DNA of 64,000 bases from Blautia pseudococcoides (GTDB taxonomy: Bacteria; Bacillota; Clostridia; Lachnospirales; Lachnospiraceae): positions 1,827,001 to 1,891,000 of the forward strand of contig NZ_CP015405.2 of NCBI RefSeq assembly GCF_001689125.2, in the 5' to 3' direction. The notes beneath the pieces are model-generated. The model did not search any database. It worked only from the letters and a program-made list of their open reading frames with translations, and was not told the origin of the DNA. The position numbers were made by a program, and so were the translations under genes. Of this stretch, positions 1 to 9,743 are shown one piece after another (within the stretch, counting starts at the first letter, position 1; each line of letters starts with the position of its first letter).

Positions 1-240
1 CTAATGAATGGCTTACCTGGCTTTTCCTGTTAGCTTCCCACCCTGTAACCGGATGATTCGCTGGCAGCACCCAGCTACTAAAGGATTATGTGTGACAATA
101 ATTACCGCCATTCAATTTTCTTAAGACGCAGGAATAATCCTATGATTTTCCCGGTAGTCTGAGTATCTAACGCGCCTGAGGACTTATCCTACAGCAGAAT
201 ATCAGGTGAATTTATAATTGACCGGGCGATTTATTGCAAC
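1..240 (-). ncRNA. possible structured RNA, family not recognised
   Basis: No gene is visible here, but several short segments are complementary over long distances, as in a folded RNA. Bases 6-12 (GAATGGC) match 107-113 (GCCATTC); 60-64 (GCTGG) match 71-75 (CCAGC); 150-155 (CCCGGT) match 221-226 (ACCGGG). It is GC-richer than the AT-rich DNA that follows. I compared it by eye with T-box, cobalamin, FMN, TPP, c-di-GMP and SRP RNA consensus elements and found no match. The strand is uncertain and the element may continue beyond the window edge. Confidence 0.25.
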
Positions 241-381
241 AATTTCCTCTTCTGACTTCTCATTTATGCACCTTGATTTATAATTTAATGGCTTTATTTC
301 CAAAGGTTTTCTATTATATAGATGGCCCAATAAATTTTTCATAGATATAAAGTTTTTTAACATCCATATTTTTTAATAACA

Positions 382-416
382 ATAGGGTAGTTGAGAAATT
401 TTCTCAACTACCCTAT
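382..416 (-). terminator. hairpin after the secreted-protein gene
   Basis: A near-perfect palindrome with 17-bp arms around one central base lies 14 bases past the stop codon of the minus-strand gene ending at 430. The U tract on that strand is interrupted, so termination is likely but not textbook. Confidence 0.5.
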
Positions 417-429
417 CTCTTTATCTGTT

Positions 430-903
430 CTAATATAAAGAACCATTAACACTGCAGGAAAGATTGACAGTCTCATTTACTCTTTCAACAACTGCATTAC
501 CAAAATAATGTGTTCCTGTCGCTTTGGCTGTTGCAATATTACCGCTATAGCTTGAAGAACGATTAGAAATCCCCCAGTAACTACTATAAGAATCTGCAGA
601 TACAGAAGCACCAGTACACCTAACACTACTGCCTGTGTATGTAAACGATCCTGTTACTTTTACATACCATAAAGCAACATCATCGCTATTATAATATGTC
701 GAAGTTTTTGAACCTGATTTTGAATTACTGGCATATGATGCAATTGGAGATTCAGAAATGACGGTTTCTATATAATCACCATTTTCTAAATACTGTCTTT
801 CCACGTTAACAGTATCCACAGGTGCTGCAGAAACCAAAAGTGCTTGCGAACAAAGCAACATTACACCTAGCATAATTCCTAAAACCTTTTTAATTTTACT
901 CAT
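430..903 (-). CDS. small secreted protein of unknown function
   Basis: A 157-residue protein with a classical signal peptide: basic KIKK, a hydrophobic stretch, then an Ala-x-Ala site near residue 27. The mature part is rich in Ser, Thr, Tyr and Gly (for example SYSSYWGISNRSSSYSGN), with few charges, suggesting a small secreted beta-rich protein. An in-frame TTG lies 21 bases upstream, but the ATG at 903 is preceded by GAGGAGG at good spacing and is the likely start. It overlaps the end of the membrane-protein gene upstream by 8 bases, so it is probably the last gene of a three-gene PadR operon. I do not recognise the family firmly; DUF6147-like secreted proteins of Clostridia are one possibility. 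Confidence 0.7.
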   Translation of the reverse strand: MSKIKKVLGIMLGVMLLCSQALLVSAAPVDTVNVERQYLENGDYIETVISESPIASYASNSKSGSKTSTYYNSDDVALWYVKVTGSFTYTGSSVRCTGASVSADSYSSYWGISNRSSSYSGNIATAKATGTHYFGNAVVERVNETVNLSCSVNGSLY

Positions 904-1303
904 TAATATTTTCCTCCTCGACAAAAATTATTTTTTTATTAATTGTAGCGTTTGTACTCTCTTTATATATCCTATAATAAAACAAGCCCCAGATAAGACA
1001 ACTGCAAATGCAAGCAACTATTATCCCGACTTTCATCCATTCCCTGAAATGTTTTTTATTAATACTAGATATAAGATAATCTTCATCTTTTGATTCAACA
1101 TACTCGCAAAAGGTCTCTTCTGGTGATCCAAACTCTTCAATCAATCCCTCGTATGTACATCCCGGATGTTCTTTAACGTATTGAAACAAATTAAACCTAA
1201 AATCCTTCAAAAATTTTCCGTCCATATAATTAATATTCAAAAATAATTCTCGAAGTATTTTATAGTACTTCTGCGCACAATTATTCCTTTGTAATGACGC
1301 CAT
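896..1303 (-). CDS. small single-pass membrane protein downstream of PadR (DUF6120-like)
   Basis: A 135-residue protein with a cytoplasmic N-terminal part of about 80 residues, one membrane segment near residues 92-114 (VGIIVACICSCLIWGLFYY) and a short acidic tail. The N-terminal part contains a GSPEET motif like that of HAAS/DUF1700-type helical domains, which are often encoded next to PadR regulators. The chosen ATG at 1303 lies one base after the PadR stop codon, indicating tight coupling. Its own end overlaps the start of the secreted-protein gene. Function unknown; by family habit it may work with PadR in an envelope response. The DUF6120 name is from memory and uncertain. Confidence 0.65.
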   Translation of the reverse strand: MASLQRNNCAQKYYKILRELFLNINYMDGKFLKDFRFNLFQYVKEHPGCTYEGLIEEFGSPEETFCEYVESKDEDYLISSINKKHFREWMKVGIIVACICSCLIWGLFYYRIYKESTNATINKKIIFVEEENINE

Positions 1304-1304
1304 A

Positions 1305-1670
1305 TTAAATAATATCCCTTTGCTCCAATTTTTCTTCACCTGCATAAGCCAAAACAACCTTTACTGCCTCTGTAAATTCAGCATAATCTATCATCAATCG
1401 ATTCAATTCTTCCTTACCCGCATTCTCTAAATGATAATATATGCGTTCCGGACGGTCTCCCACCCTGCGTCTGTAGTCGGATACACATCCTTTCTTTTCT
1501 AATTTATTAAGCGCAGTATACATAGACCCTTCAGCCACTACTATTACTCCATCAGATAACTTCTTCATAGTCTGGGAAATCTGGTAACCATAGCAATCTC
1601 CTTCAGATATGATTTTAAGAAGCAATAACTCCATTACACCTTTTCTAAAGTTGTCACTGTTTCCCATCAT
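1305..1670 (-). CDS. PadR-family transcriptional regulator
   Basis: A 121-residue winged-helix regulator. The N-terminal half shows the PadR pattern: LLLLKIISEGDCYGYQIS, then EGSMYTALNKLEKKG for the recognition helix and wing, and RIYYHLENAGKEEL. PadR proteins are usually repressors that respond to phenolics, drugs or envelope stress and often control their own operon. The ATG pair at 1670/1667 follows GAGAGGGTGAT, so the longer reading frame upstream is probably not translated. It is the first gene of an operon with the membrane and secreted proteins that follow at 1-base spacing or with overlap. Confidence 0.88.
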   Translation of the reverse strand: MMGNSDNFRKGVMELLLLKIISEGDCYGYQISQTMKKLSDGVIVVAEGSMYTALNKLEKKGCVSDYRRRVGDRPERIYYHLENAGKEELNRLMIDYAEFTEAVKVVLAYAGEEKLEQRDII

Positions 1671-2418
1671 ATCACCCTCTCTCTCTATTATTATTGTAAA
1701 ATATACGTTTCTTTCTTCTTTCACTCCTCCTTTCACTGTCTTTTTATCCCTCTTAATGTTAAATAAAACCATTTTAACCTATATATAATAAAACTCTTAT
1801 CTTTTACCTCTGATCCCTGTTCTGATAACTAGTGTCTTTATCCCCTGCCTTTCACTGAGCATGTATGTTATCTGAATGCAATTTTATAAAATGATCGTAT
1901 TATAACAGATTACAATTATTTCGTATTTGTAATAGCTCATTTTTTATGTAATAATATTAACACTATATTCCATATTATTCAAGCATTTTTGTTAGTATTT
2001 TACATTTTTTGCAATTTCTGATCTGCTCATTAAACATTGTAAAATGCATATTCAACATGACTATTTCCATTCTATCTTCATTCTGACTTTTTATCTTATG
2101 ATTTCAACCGTTTCCACATCAGACCAACCCCCGCTTCTTAATCCAATTGATATAATCATTTTATATCAGATAGCAATTATAGCAACCATTACGCAACGAT
2201 AAGCGATATAACAGCAACATTATGCAAATTATAATTTTGCTTCTATATAAATATATACACATGCCCCTATTCTCTGCTTGTCTAGAACTTCATAATTACA
2301 GCCATTTCTTATCCGGGTCCGGCTCATCTCCTGATACAAGCATCCCCCGCCCAATGTCTATATTTCTGACTGATGGAAGCGGGGGAATAACACATTATAC
2401 GACACATGAAGAACCGGT
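1671..2418. other. AT-rich intergenic region without a recognisable gene
   Basis: About 750 bases of AT-rich sequence upstream of the PadR operon. Open frames here are short and lack ribosome-binding sites. The only distinct element is a GC-rich hairpin (TCCCCCGC at 2343-2350 against GCGGGGGA at 2379-2386) with a 28-base loop and no U tract. The PadR operon promoter should lie in the right-adjacent 150 bases, but I cannot place it with confidence. Confidence 0.5.
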
Positions 2419-2773
2419 TTATACAGATTTATCTTTCTCAGCAGCATTGTTCTTAAGCATCCAATAGGCTACAAAATCAAAAAACTGACCATTACTCGGA
2501 CAAATCTCCAATTCTTTTCCTGCAATCTCTTCCATAAATGCCCGGTTATTTTCCCAGCACTTTTCAATTACAGTCCGTATGTTTCTCTCCACCCTCTTAT
2601 ACGGGATGCCATGCCGCTGGGCAAGTACCGGATAGATGTCTTTCGTTATTTTAAGACAACATCCGTAATTCTCTTCGGCAATCTGGATTGCCTCTGGCAA
2701 AAGATAATATCCCTTGTATCGGGATGTAAGATGTAATATTAAATTTTCTAATGAGCTCAATTTCTGTGTTCAT
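2419..2773 (-). pseudogene. Spo0A C-terminal-domain DNA-binding protein, frameshifted by a 7-bp duplication
   Basis: The main frame (to 2419) encodes about 110 residues resembling the Spo0A effector domain: TSRYKGYYLLPEA, the helix-turn-helix IPYKRVERNIRTVIEKCW, and PSNGQFFDFVAYWMLK. There is no receiver domain, as in many clostridial stand-alone Spo0A-C proteins. The well-placed start (GAGGAGG, then ATG at 2773) opens a different frame that stops after about 40 codons. The mismatch is explained by a direct duplication of GATGTAA at 2723-2729 and 2730-2736. Removing one copy joins MNTEIELIRKFNITS to RYKGYYLLPEA in one frame. A TTG at 2760 could start the domain frame but lies 19 bases from the ribosome-binding site. 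So the gene is frameshifted, or switchable, or a sequencing error is present. Confidence 0.75.
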
Positions 2774-3154
2774 AAAGCTCCTCCTCTTTAGTGTTATAAT
2801 TCATTATCATAAAACATTTATGAGGATTTGTAATGATTTCTACAAAATACTACAAATTATCATTATATTAAGTTATATTCGCTTTATTGTTCTAATAATT
2901 TATAGCATCACAAAGAAGCGCTCAGTTTTTGGGCGCCAAAAAACATTGATACCATTAAATTACAATTCTAAGTTGAGGTTTTATATATGAGATATTATAT
3001 TATGATACATTAATATGAGGTTATGAGGGATTGGTATTTGAGGTATTATGTCACATTCTATATCTTCTTGTCAATATCTATTATACGAATGAAACATATT
3101 TTTTTCATATGCAGTCAATATATTGATATTACCAATCCCACATACTGGATAAAG
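2774..3154. other. AT-rich intergenic region
   Basis: About 380 bases of very AT-rich sequence upstream of the Spo0A-C gene. A plus-strand open frame at 2751-2990 is low-complexity, hydrophobic and lacks a ribosome-binding site, so I do not call it a gene. No repeats or RNA recognised. Confidence 0.5.
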
Positions 3155-3530
3155 TCAAATACCTATAACTCTATTTTTAAAAGCTAATTCCATACCGAGA
3201 CCAAATCCGTCATTAAAATGCTTGATATAAAACAGTAAAATATCCTGATGTGTCTCCGCAATAGTCAGATCAGACAACTCATTCCTTCCAAAAAAACGCA
3301 GTTCTCTGAATTCTTCACTGCACTTCAACTCCTTTAGGTCCTTTACGAAAACTTCATATACCGCTGTGATAATCCGCACAAAATTTCCGTCAGGGTAAGC
3401 TGCTATTCCGGCGTTCCAGAAGCACCTTTTCGTTATTTCTTATAATACCTACCGCCCCCATATGTATGGGCCGATTAGGTTTTGGAGCATCCGGAGAATT
3501 ATAAAATTTTGTCTGTTTTTTCATATTCAT
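3155..3530 (-). pseudogene. Nudix hydrolase remnant with the catalytic centre deleted
   Basis: An ATG at 3530 with an AAGGG site starts a frame reading PIHMGAVGIIRNNEKVLLERR, the first strand of a Nudix fold, and stops at about 3400. In another frame the C-terminal part follows at once: AYPDGNFVRIITAVYEVF, then ELRFFGRNELSDLTIAETH and LLFYIKHF, which matches the end of ADP-ribose-pyrophosphatase-like Nudix proteins. The Nudix box (GX5EX7REUXEEXGU), about 50-60 residues, is missing at the junction, and the two halves are out of frame. The product would be inactive. The deletion joins short GC/AGC ends, so a simple internal deletion is likely. Confidence 0.8.
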
Positions 3531-3548
3531 TATCCCTTTCCCATGCAG

Positions 3549-3582
3549 CGTTTACATGTGCCTGTCAGCTGTCTGTAAACGC
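3549..3582. repeat. 9-bp inverted repeat
   Basis: GCGTTTACA at 3549-3557 and TGTAAACGC at 3574-3582 form perfect arms around a 16-base loop. It lies upstream of the Nudix remnant and could be an operator or the end of an RNA. No U tract. Confidence 0.4.
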
Positions 3583-3693
3583 ACTCCTTTGTTTTATCTC
3601 ACTCATAAGATCCCATACCTGATACATGCTAACTGCCGAGATCAAACAGTAGAAAGTTGCCGGCTGTCATTCAAAAAACAGGATGTCAGCGGA

Positions 3694-3738
3694 CAAAAAA
3701 ACGGCCCATTCTGCTCTTTTTCCGCAAAATGAACCGTT
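3694..3738 (-). terminator. rho-independent terminator of leuCD
   Basis: On the minus strand an 11-bp stem (arms at 3728-3738 and 3700-3710, fully paired if G-U pairs are allowed) is followed by seven U residues, 15 bases after the leuD stop codon. Confidence 0.85.
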
Positions 3739-3752
3739 CTTTATCCTGCTTC

Positions 3753-4241
3753 TTACTGCTGGCTGTTAATATAGTTGATCAGACCTTCAGCCTTAATGAT
3801 CTTCTGCATGAATTCGGGGAATGCCTGACCTTGGAAGCTGGTTTCCTTTGTCTTGTTGGTGATAATTCCGCTGTCGAAGTCCACTTCCACTTCGTCACCT
3901 GCCTCGATGTTCTGTGCCGCTTCCGGACATTCAATGATAGGCAGACCGATATTGATGGAGTTGCGGTAGAAAATCCGGGCAAATGTCTCAGCAATGACAC
4001 AGCTTACCCCCGCTGCCTTGATAGCGATGGGTGCGTGTTCACGGGAAGAACCGCAGCCAAAGTTCTTGTTTGCCACAATGATATCGCCTTTATTAACCTT
4101 ATTCACAAATTCCTTGTCAATGTCTTCCATACAATGCTGTGCCAATTCTGCCGGATCAGAAGAATTCAGATATCTTGCCGGAATGATGACATCCGTATCT
4201 ACATTGTCGCCGTATTTAAAAACTGTTCCGTTTGCTTTCAT
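3753..4241 (-). CDS. leuD: 3-isopropylmalate dehydratase, small subunit
   Basis: A 162-residue swivelling-domain subunit of isopropylmalate isomerase, which converts 2-isopropylmalate to 3-isopropylmalate in leucine synthesis. Family motifs are visible: [13 protein letters not shown] near residue 14, the substrate-loop region [14 protein letters not shown] near residue 60, and [15 protein letters not shown]. The length and the YLNSSDP loop fit the short form found in Clostridia and archaea that partners with a 420-residue LeuC. The ATG at 4241 has an AGGAGGGAAGG site and lies 14 bases after the leuC stop codon, so both are made from one transcript ending at the terminator near 3700. Confidence 0.95.
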   Translation of the reverse strand: MKANGTVFKYGDNVDTDVIIPARYLNSSDPAELAQHCMEDIDKEFVNKVNKGDIIVANKNFGCGSSREHAPIAIKAAGVSCVIAETFARIFYRNSINIGLPIIECPEAAQNIEAGDEVEVDFDSGIITNKTKETSFQGQAFPEFMQKIIKAEGLINYINSQQ

Positions 4242-4255
4242 GTCTTCCTTCCCTC

Positions 4256-5524
4256 CTATAATCCAAGTTCTTCCGGTACGGAAATTTTACCGGTTACTGC
4301 ACTTGCCGCAGCCACAGCCGGGCTTGCCAGATACACTTCAGAATCCACGTGTCCCATACGTCCCACAAAATTTCTGTTTGTAGTGGAGATACAACGTTCT
4401 CCCTCTGCCAGAATCCCCATGTATCCGCCCAGGCACGGTCCGCAGGTAGGAGTGCTGACAACAGCACCTGCTTCAATAAAGATCTTCAAAAGCCCTTCCT
4501 CCATTGCCTGCAGATAGATATTCTGCGTTGCCGGAATGATGATGCAGCGCACGCCTTTTTTCACCTTGCGGCCTTTTAAAATCTCTGCCGCGCAGCGAAG
4601 GTCTTCAATTCTGCCGTTGGTACAGGAACCGATCACAGACTGGTCAATCACAACATCCTCTGCGATCTCATCCATTGTCTTTGTATTTTCCGGCAAATGC
4701 GGGAATGCGATGGTCGGTTTCAGCTGGCTCAGATCAATGGTATATTCTTCGTCGTAAACCGCATCCACATCTGCCTCATAAACTTTATACGGACGTTTGG
4801 AATGTTCTTTCATATATTCCTCAGTCAACTCATCAACCGGGAAGATTCCGTTCTTTCCGCCTGCTTCGATCGCCATGTTGGCCATGGTAAAGCGGTCATC
4901 CATGCTCAGGTTTTTGATGCCTTCTCCCACAAATTCCATGGATTTGTAGAGTGCGCCATCCACGCCGATCATGCCGATGATATGTAAGATCACATCTTTT
5001 CCGCTGACCCATTTGGCAGGTTTGCCTACTATATGGAAACGGATGGCTGACGGCACTTTAAACCATGCTTTTCCGGTAGCCATGCCTGCAGCCATATCTG
5101 TACTTCCCACACCTGTGGAGAAAGCGCCCAGCGCGCCATAAGTACATGTATGGGAGTCTGCTCCGATCACTACGTCTCCTGCCACTGTCAGACCTTTTTC
5201 AGGAAGCAGTGCATGTTCTATGCCCATCTCACCAACATCAAAATAATTGGTGATCTCATTCTTACATGCAAATTCACGCACACATTTGCAGTGTTCTGCT
5301 GATTTGATGTCCTTGTTCGGAATAAAGTGGTCCATAACCAGCGCTATTTTATCTTTATCAAATACGTTCTTAACGGTCATTTTATCCATCTCGTGAATTG
5401 CTACAGGAGATGTAATATCATTACCCAGTACCAAATCAAGATCAGCCTCTATCAACTGTCCGGCTTCCACTTTGTCAAGACCGGCTGCTGCAGCCAGAAT
5501 TTTCTGTGTCATTGTCATTCCCAT
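4256..5524 (-). CDS. leuC: 3-isopropylmalate dehydratase, large subunit
   Basis: A 422-residue aconitase-family subunit carrying the [4Fe-4S] cluster. Motifs: [20 protein letters not shown] in the first half, VIGSCTNGR (first cluster Cys), and [10 protein letters not shown] (the other two). The start is the ATG at 5524 because AAGGAGG lies 9 bases upstream; an upstream in-frame extension of 42 residues crosses the leader hairpin and is not credible. It forms an operon with leuD. A LysR-type gene is transcribed divergently 210 bases away and is the probable regulator. The leader carries an extended -10 promoter and a hairpin also found upstream of the peptide-transporter operon. Confidence 0.95.
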   Translation of the reverse strand: MGMTMTQKILAAAAGLDKVEAGQLIEADLDLVLGNDITSPVAIHEMDKMTVKNVFDKDKIALVMDHFIPNKDIKSAEHCKCVREFACKNEITNYFDVGEMGIEHALLPEKGLTVAGDVVIGADSHTCTYGALGAFSTGVGSTDMAAGMATGKAWFKVPSAIRFHIVGKPAKWVSGKDVILHIIGMIGVDGALYKSMEFVGEGIKNLSMDDRFTMANMAIEAGGKNGIFPVDELTEEYMKEHSKRPYKVYEADVDAVYDEEYTIDLSQLKPTIAFPHLPENTKTMDEIAEDVVIDQSVIGSCTNGRIEDLRCAAEILKGRKVKKGVRCIIIPATQNIYLQAMEEGLLKIFIEAGAVVSTPTCGPCLGGYMGILAEGERCISTTNRNFVGRMGHVDSEVYLASPAVAAASAVTGKISVPEELGL

Positions 5525-5551
5525 GGGTATTCCTCCTTGATCTCTTAATTT

Positions 5552-5578
5552 GTAACTGTTTAGTAGTTTCACAGTTAC
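5552..5578 (-). promoter_or_regulatory. leader hairpin of leuC, shared with the dpp-like operon
   Basis: GTAACTG at 5552-5558 and CAGTTAC at 5572-5578 form a 7-bp stem just downstream of the predicted transcription start and about 30 bases upstream of the leuC start codon. An almost identical element occurs at 17753-17781. It may be a 5'-stabilising hairpin or a regulatory RNA element. Confidence 0.5.
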
Positions 5579-5597
5579 CTTGATTTCATCTATTGCT

Positions 5598-5606
5598 ATC
5601 ATAGCA
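5598..5606 (-). promoter_or_regulatory. extended -10 promoter of leuCD
   Basis: On the minus strand TGCTATGAT reads as TGn plus a TATGAT -10 box. A -35 box is weak (TTCTAT at 5621-5626), which is usual when a TG extension is present. Transcription would start near 5591. Confidence 0.5.
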
Positions 5607-5734
5607 TATCTTTTGTTATAATAGAAATACATATTAAATATATCTACCATAACTCCAATTTATATAGTTACCGGTCACAGAGAAAACCGGGACAATATTT
5701 GGAGCCAAATGCCAAACAGAAATGAGGTTTTACA

Positions 5735-6631
5735 ATGGAGCAAAACTTATCCCTGTACCGCGTTTTCTATACAGTAGCCAACGCGGGTAATATTTCCAAA
5801 GCCGCCGAGCAGCTCTACATCAGCCAGCCGGCCATCAGTAAGTCTATCCGCAAGCTGGAGCAGAGCCTGGATGTCACTTTATTTTCCAGAAACTCCAGAG
5901 GTGTCCTGCTCACGGAAGAAGGTGAGATCCTTTACGACTATGTGCAGAAAGCGTTCTATTCCCTGCAGATGGGGGAATCCCGTATAAAAAAAATAAATGA
6001 CCTTGGAATCGGACATTTACATATCGGTGTCAGCACCACACTCTGCAAATACATGCTGCTGCCTTATCTGCAGGAGTTTATCAAACTGCACCCTCACGTA
6101 AAGATCACCATTGATTGTCAGTCTACCAACCACACTCTGCAGCTTTTGAAGGAAAATAAAATCGACCTGGGCCTTATCGGGGAGCCGGAGCGGCTTCACC
6201 ATATCCATTTTGATTCTCTTGGAGAGATAGAGGACATTTTCGTCAGCACCAGTTCCTATCTGGACAATCTCTCCCTGCGCACCAACCACAAAGACGATAT
6301 CTTCCACACAGCCACCTTAATGCTGCTGGACAAGGAAAACATGACCCGGCAGTATATAGATGACTATCTCTCCATGCATCACATTGAGACAAACAATCTG
6401 CTGGAAGTATCCACCATGGATCTGTTGATTGAATTTGCCAAGATTGGTTTGGGCGTGGCTTGTGTCATCCGCCAGTTCGTGGAAAAAGAGCTGAACGACA
6501 AAACCCTGGTGGAAATCCCTCTTCCTTTCCCCATCCACAAGCGGAATATCGGCTTCGCTTTTCTGGATAACCTGCAGCAGACCACAGCAGTAAAAGATTT
6601 CATTGATTTTTACAACAGTAAGCGGCCGTAA
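5735..6631 (+). CDS. LysR-family regulator, probably of leuCD
   Basis: A 298-residue LysR-type regulator. The N-terminal winged helix is clear (FYTVANAGNISKAAEQLYIS, QPAISKSIRKLEQSLDVTLF), followed by a periplasmic-binding-like effector domain from about residue 90 (HIGVSTTLCKYMLLPYLQEF). It is divergent from leuC, the usual LysR layout for controlling the neighbour. ATGAGG serves as ribosome-binding site. The intergenic region contains ACCGGT and ACCGG segments around 5671-5690 that could be half-sites. By position it may respond to a leucine-pathway intermediate; that is inference. Confidence 0.9.
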   Translation: MEQNLSLYRVFYTVANAGNISKAAEQLYISQPAISKSIRKLEQSLDVTLFSRNSRGVLLTEEGEILYDYVQKAFYSLQMGESRIKKINDLGIGHLHIGVSTTLCKYMLLPYLQEFIKLHPHVKITIDCQSTNHTLQLLKENKIDLGLIGEPERLHHIHFDSLGEIEDIFVSTSSYLDNLSLRTNHKDDIFHTATLMLLDKENMTRQYIDDYLSMHHIETNNLLEVSTMDLLIEFAKIGLGVACVIRQFVEKELNDKTLVEIPLPFPIHKRNIGFAFLDNLQQTTAVKDFIDFYNSKRP

Positions 6632-6659
6632 ACGGCTGTCAAAGCCTGTTCATACAAAA

Positions 6660-6700
6660 CCGCCGGAAAAAGGATTTCTCCTGTTCCCGGCGGACCTTTT

Positions 6701-6702
<2 letters not shown>
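6660..6702. terminator. bidirectional terminator between the LysR gene and ilvC
   Basis: A 7-bp GC stem (CCGCCGG at 6660-6666, CCGGCGG at 6687-6693) is flanked by a T run on the plus side and by AAAA on the left. It lies between the convergent LysR and ilvC genes, its T run touching the ilvC stop codon. Confidence 0.8.
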
Positions 6703-7726
<1,024 letters not shown>

Positions 7727-7785
7727 CTAGCATATTGTTTTATCTTAGGGAATAAAAAATCATTCTCTAGCTAACGTATGTAAAA

Positions 7786-8298
7786 TTACTCTTCGTCTTC
7801 CTCCAAGTAGAAGACATCATCAATACCTCTGGAAAGTCCGGTGATACCCGTTCTTGCCAGCTCCAGAATCTCATAGCCTTCCAGCAGGTCAATAAACGCT
7901 TCCAGTTTTGACTTGGTACCGGTAAGCTCGATAATCATGGATTCCCTGCCCACATCAATAATATTGGCACGGAAAATATCCACAATAGAAGAAATACCCG
8001 GTCTCTGCTCCGGCTCCACACGGACCTTCACCAGAATCAGTTCTCTGTTGACACTCTGTCCATCCTTCAATACCTTTACTGTGAGTACATCTTCAAGCTT
8101 TTCCACCTGCTTGGTGATCTGTTCCAGAATCAGTTCGTCCCCGCTGCAGACGACAGTCATACGGGAATAATTCGGATCCGTTGTAATGCCTACGGAAAGA
8201 CTGTCGATATTATAACCGCGTCGGCTGAACAGACCGGAGACCCGGCTCAGAACACCGGCCGTATTTTCAACCAGAATAGATAAAATTCTTTTGTTCAT
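7786..8298 (-). CDS. ilvN: acetolactate synthase, small regulatory subunit
   Basis: A 170-residue regulatory subunit that binds valine and activates the large subunit. The N-terminal ACT domain begins ILSILVENTAGVLSRVSGLFSRRGYNI; the C-terminal region has REL.LVKV and IIELTGTKSKLEAFIDLL. The start is the ATG at 8298, preceded by GGAGAAGGTG; the 22-residue upstream extension lacks support. The gene precedes ilvC, and the catalytic subunit must be encoded elsewhere. The family symbol could equally be ilvH. Confidence 0.93.
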   Translation of the reverse strand: MNKRILSILVENTAGVLSRVSGLFSRRGYNIDSLSVGITTDPNYSRMTVVCSGDELILEQITKQVEKLEDVLTVKVLKDGQSVNRELILVKVRVEPEQRPGISSIVDIFRANIIDVGRESMIIELTGTKSKLEAFIDLLEGYEILELARTGITGLSRGIDDVFYLEEDEE

Positions 8299-8492
8299 AC
8301 AGCACCTTCTCCCATGCTCTCCCGTTTTCACGGAACAGCTTAACTTTTCTTGTAATTCTATCAACTATTCAAATTTTTGTCAATGCATTTAAAGCGTTAT
8401 AACTAAATAGTATGTAAATCATAACTGAAAGCTATATCTGCAAAAACCCTATATTTTAGCGTATCTTCTGTCCATGAAAGAGAAAAAGGTTC

Positions 8493-9653
8493 TCAGCCTC
8501 CTTTGAGAACCATCTGTAAAGAAGTGTCGGAAAAGAACGTATTCACATTATACAGATATAAGATTTCCTGTATTTCCTCCACCTGCATCAGCTCCTCCAG
8601 ATCCCCGTAATAATACCTTGGGTCCACCACCACGAGCTTCCTGTACTGGGTTGCCAGAAAGGGCAGATAACAGTTGGCATAGGAATCCTTCAGAACTAAA
8701 AGACTCTTCTCTGACTGTGTCGGTGTCTCTATACGGATGAGTGGATGGTTACCTCCCAGAAAGCAGGCATATCCGTCTCTTGTACCCAGTTTTTCCGTAT
8801 CATAAAAACTGGCTGTTTTTTTCTGCTCATCCACATAATTGACAACAGCGGAAACCGTACCGTCTTTCGGAAGATACACTTCCAGTTCCTCCTTCTCCCC
8901 TGAGCGAAAGCCACTCTTTGCAGACAAAGTACCCTGAAATTCTCCCGTAACAGGCAGTGCCTCAAACTCTACCTCTTTCCCTTTATAGCCCATCGTCTCC
9001 CCGGCCTCCAAAAACGCCAGGTATGCAGCTTCTGTGGTCCAGTGGTGGTCTGTTCTGTAATACAGTTTTTTCTCTCTGTTCTTTTCCAGAACACCGCGCA
9101 TGTCCAAAAACGTGATCCCCTGCCCCTCCAAATTTTTCCCAAGGGCATCCAGATACTTTCCCTGGTCTGCAGCCGGGGCAAATGCAGGCAGCTTGTCAGA
9201 GAGAATTTCCACCGCATTTGGCACTACCATGGCATACTGTTTTATATCTTTATGTTCAGCGGCGAAATCTCCCATAGCTTTACAGGTTTCCTTCAGATTT
9301 TTTTTATCCGGTTCTGTGAAACCTTCGATCAGATATCCGTCCTTTCCCAGAAAGACCCCATTGGACTCCACTTTTCCGGTCAGGCGGTCAAACCCGGCTT
9401 TTATCTCGATCCACATATCCCGCAGCAGAAACTGGTCACTGAAATAGGTCTCAAATTTCTCCTCATATCTGCCGGTTACGATCTGTCCTGCATTTATCCC
9501 GGGTGCTTTTTCCAACAATCGGTTTTCTTTCTCAGAAAAAGTCCTGTCTTTTGCGATCAGGCTTCCCAGAAAGAAAAAGGCAATGACTGCTGTAAAGACC
9601 CAGCCGGTTATGATTGCAGCCCGCCTGTGTAAGTTTTTATTTTTTTCATTCAT
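8493..9653 (-). CDS. DHHW-family protein (AlgX/AlgJ-like), envelope acylation
   Basis: A 386-residue protein with one N-terminal membrane anchor (residues 12-33) and an extracytoplasmic SGNH-like domain. The name-giving motif is RTDHHWTTEAAY near residue 199. A late LVLKDSYANCYLPFLA supplies the GDSL-like Ser block, and the early segment ENRLLEKAP is typical. AlgJ/AlgX relatives transfer acetyl groups to exported polysaccharide together with an MBOAT membrane acyltransferase, which is the next gene upstream (90 bases away). The ATG at 9653 has GGAG 8 bases before it. The polymer modified here is not evident. Confidence 0.88.
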   Translation of the reverse strand: MNEKNKNLHRRAAIITGWVFTAVIAFFFLGSLIAKDRTFSEKENRLLEKAPGINAGQIVTGRYEEKFETYFSDQFLLRDMWIEIKAGFDRLTGKVESNGVFLGKDGYLIEGFTEPDKKNLKETCKAMGDFAAEHKDIKQYAMVVPNAVEILSDKLPAFAPAADQGKYLDALGKNLEGQGITFLDMRGVLEKNREKKLYYRTDHHWTTEAAYLAFLEAGETMGYKGKEVEFEALPVTGEFQGTLSAKSGFRSGEKEELEVYLPKDGTVSAVVNYVDEQKKTASFYDTEKLGTRDGYACFLGGNHPLIRIETPTQSEKSLLVLKDSYANCYLPFLATQYRKLVVVDPRYYYGDLEELMQVEEIQEILYLYNVNTFFSDTSLQMVLKGG

Positions 9654-9743
9654 GTATTACTCCGTTCTTCCGCTGCATCACACACGCGGAATTCCTCAAA
9701 TTGTCACTGAACCATCACTGTTCTCACAAAGCGAACCGTTACA

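Noticed and set aside
1..120. T-box, cobalamin or SRP RNA at the left edge
   Set aside because: AGGGTGG-like and other short matches occur, but the required conserved cores (for example ACCGCG after the T-box) are missing.
2343..2386. GC-rich hairpin as terminator
   Set aside because: Large loop and no T run on either strand, so termination is not supported.
2751..2990. 79-codon plus-strand frame
   Set aside because: Low-complexity Ile/Tyr-rich translation of AT-rich DNA without a ribosome-binding site.
3657..4517. 286-codon plus-strand open frame
   Set aside because: Antisense to leuD and leuC, no family resemblance, no start signal.
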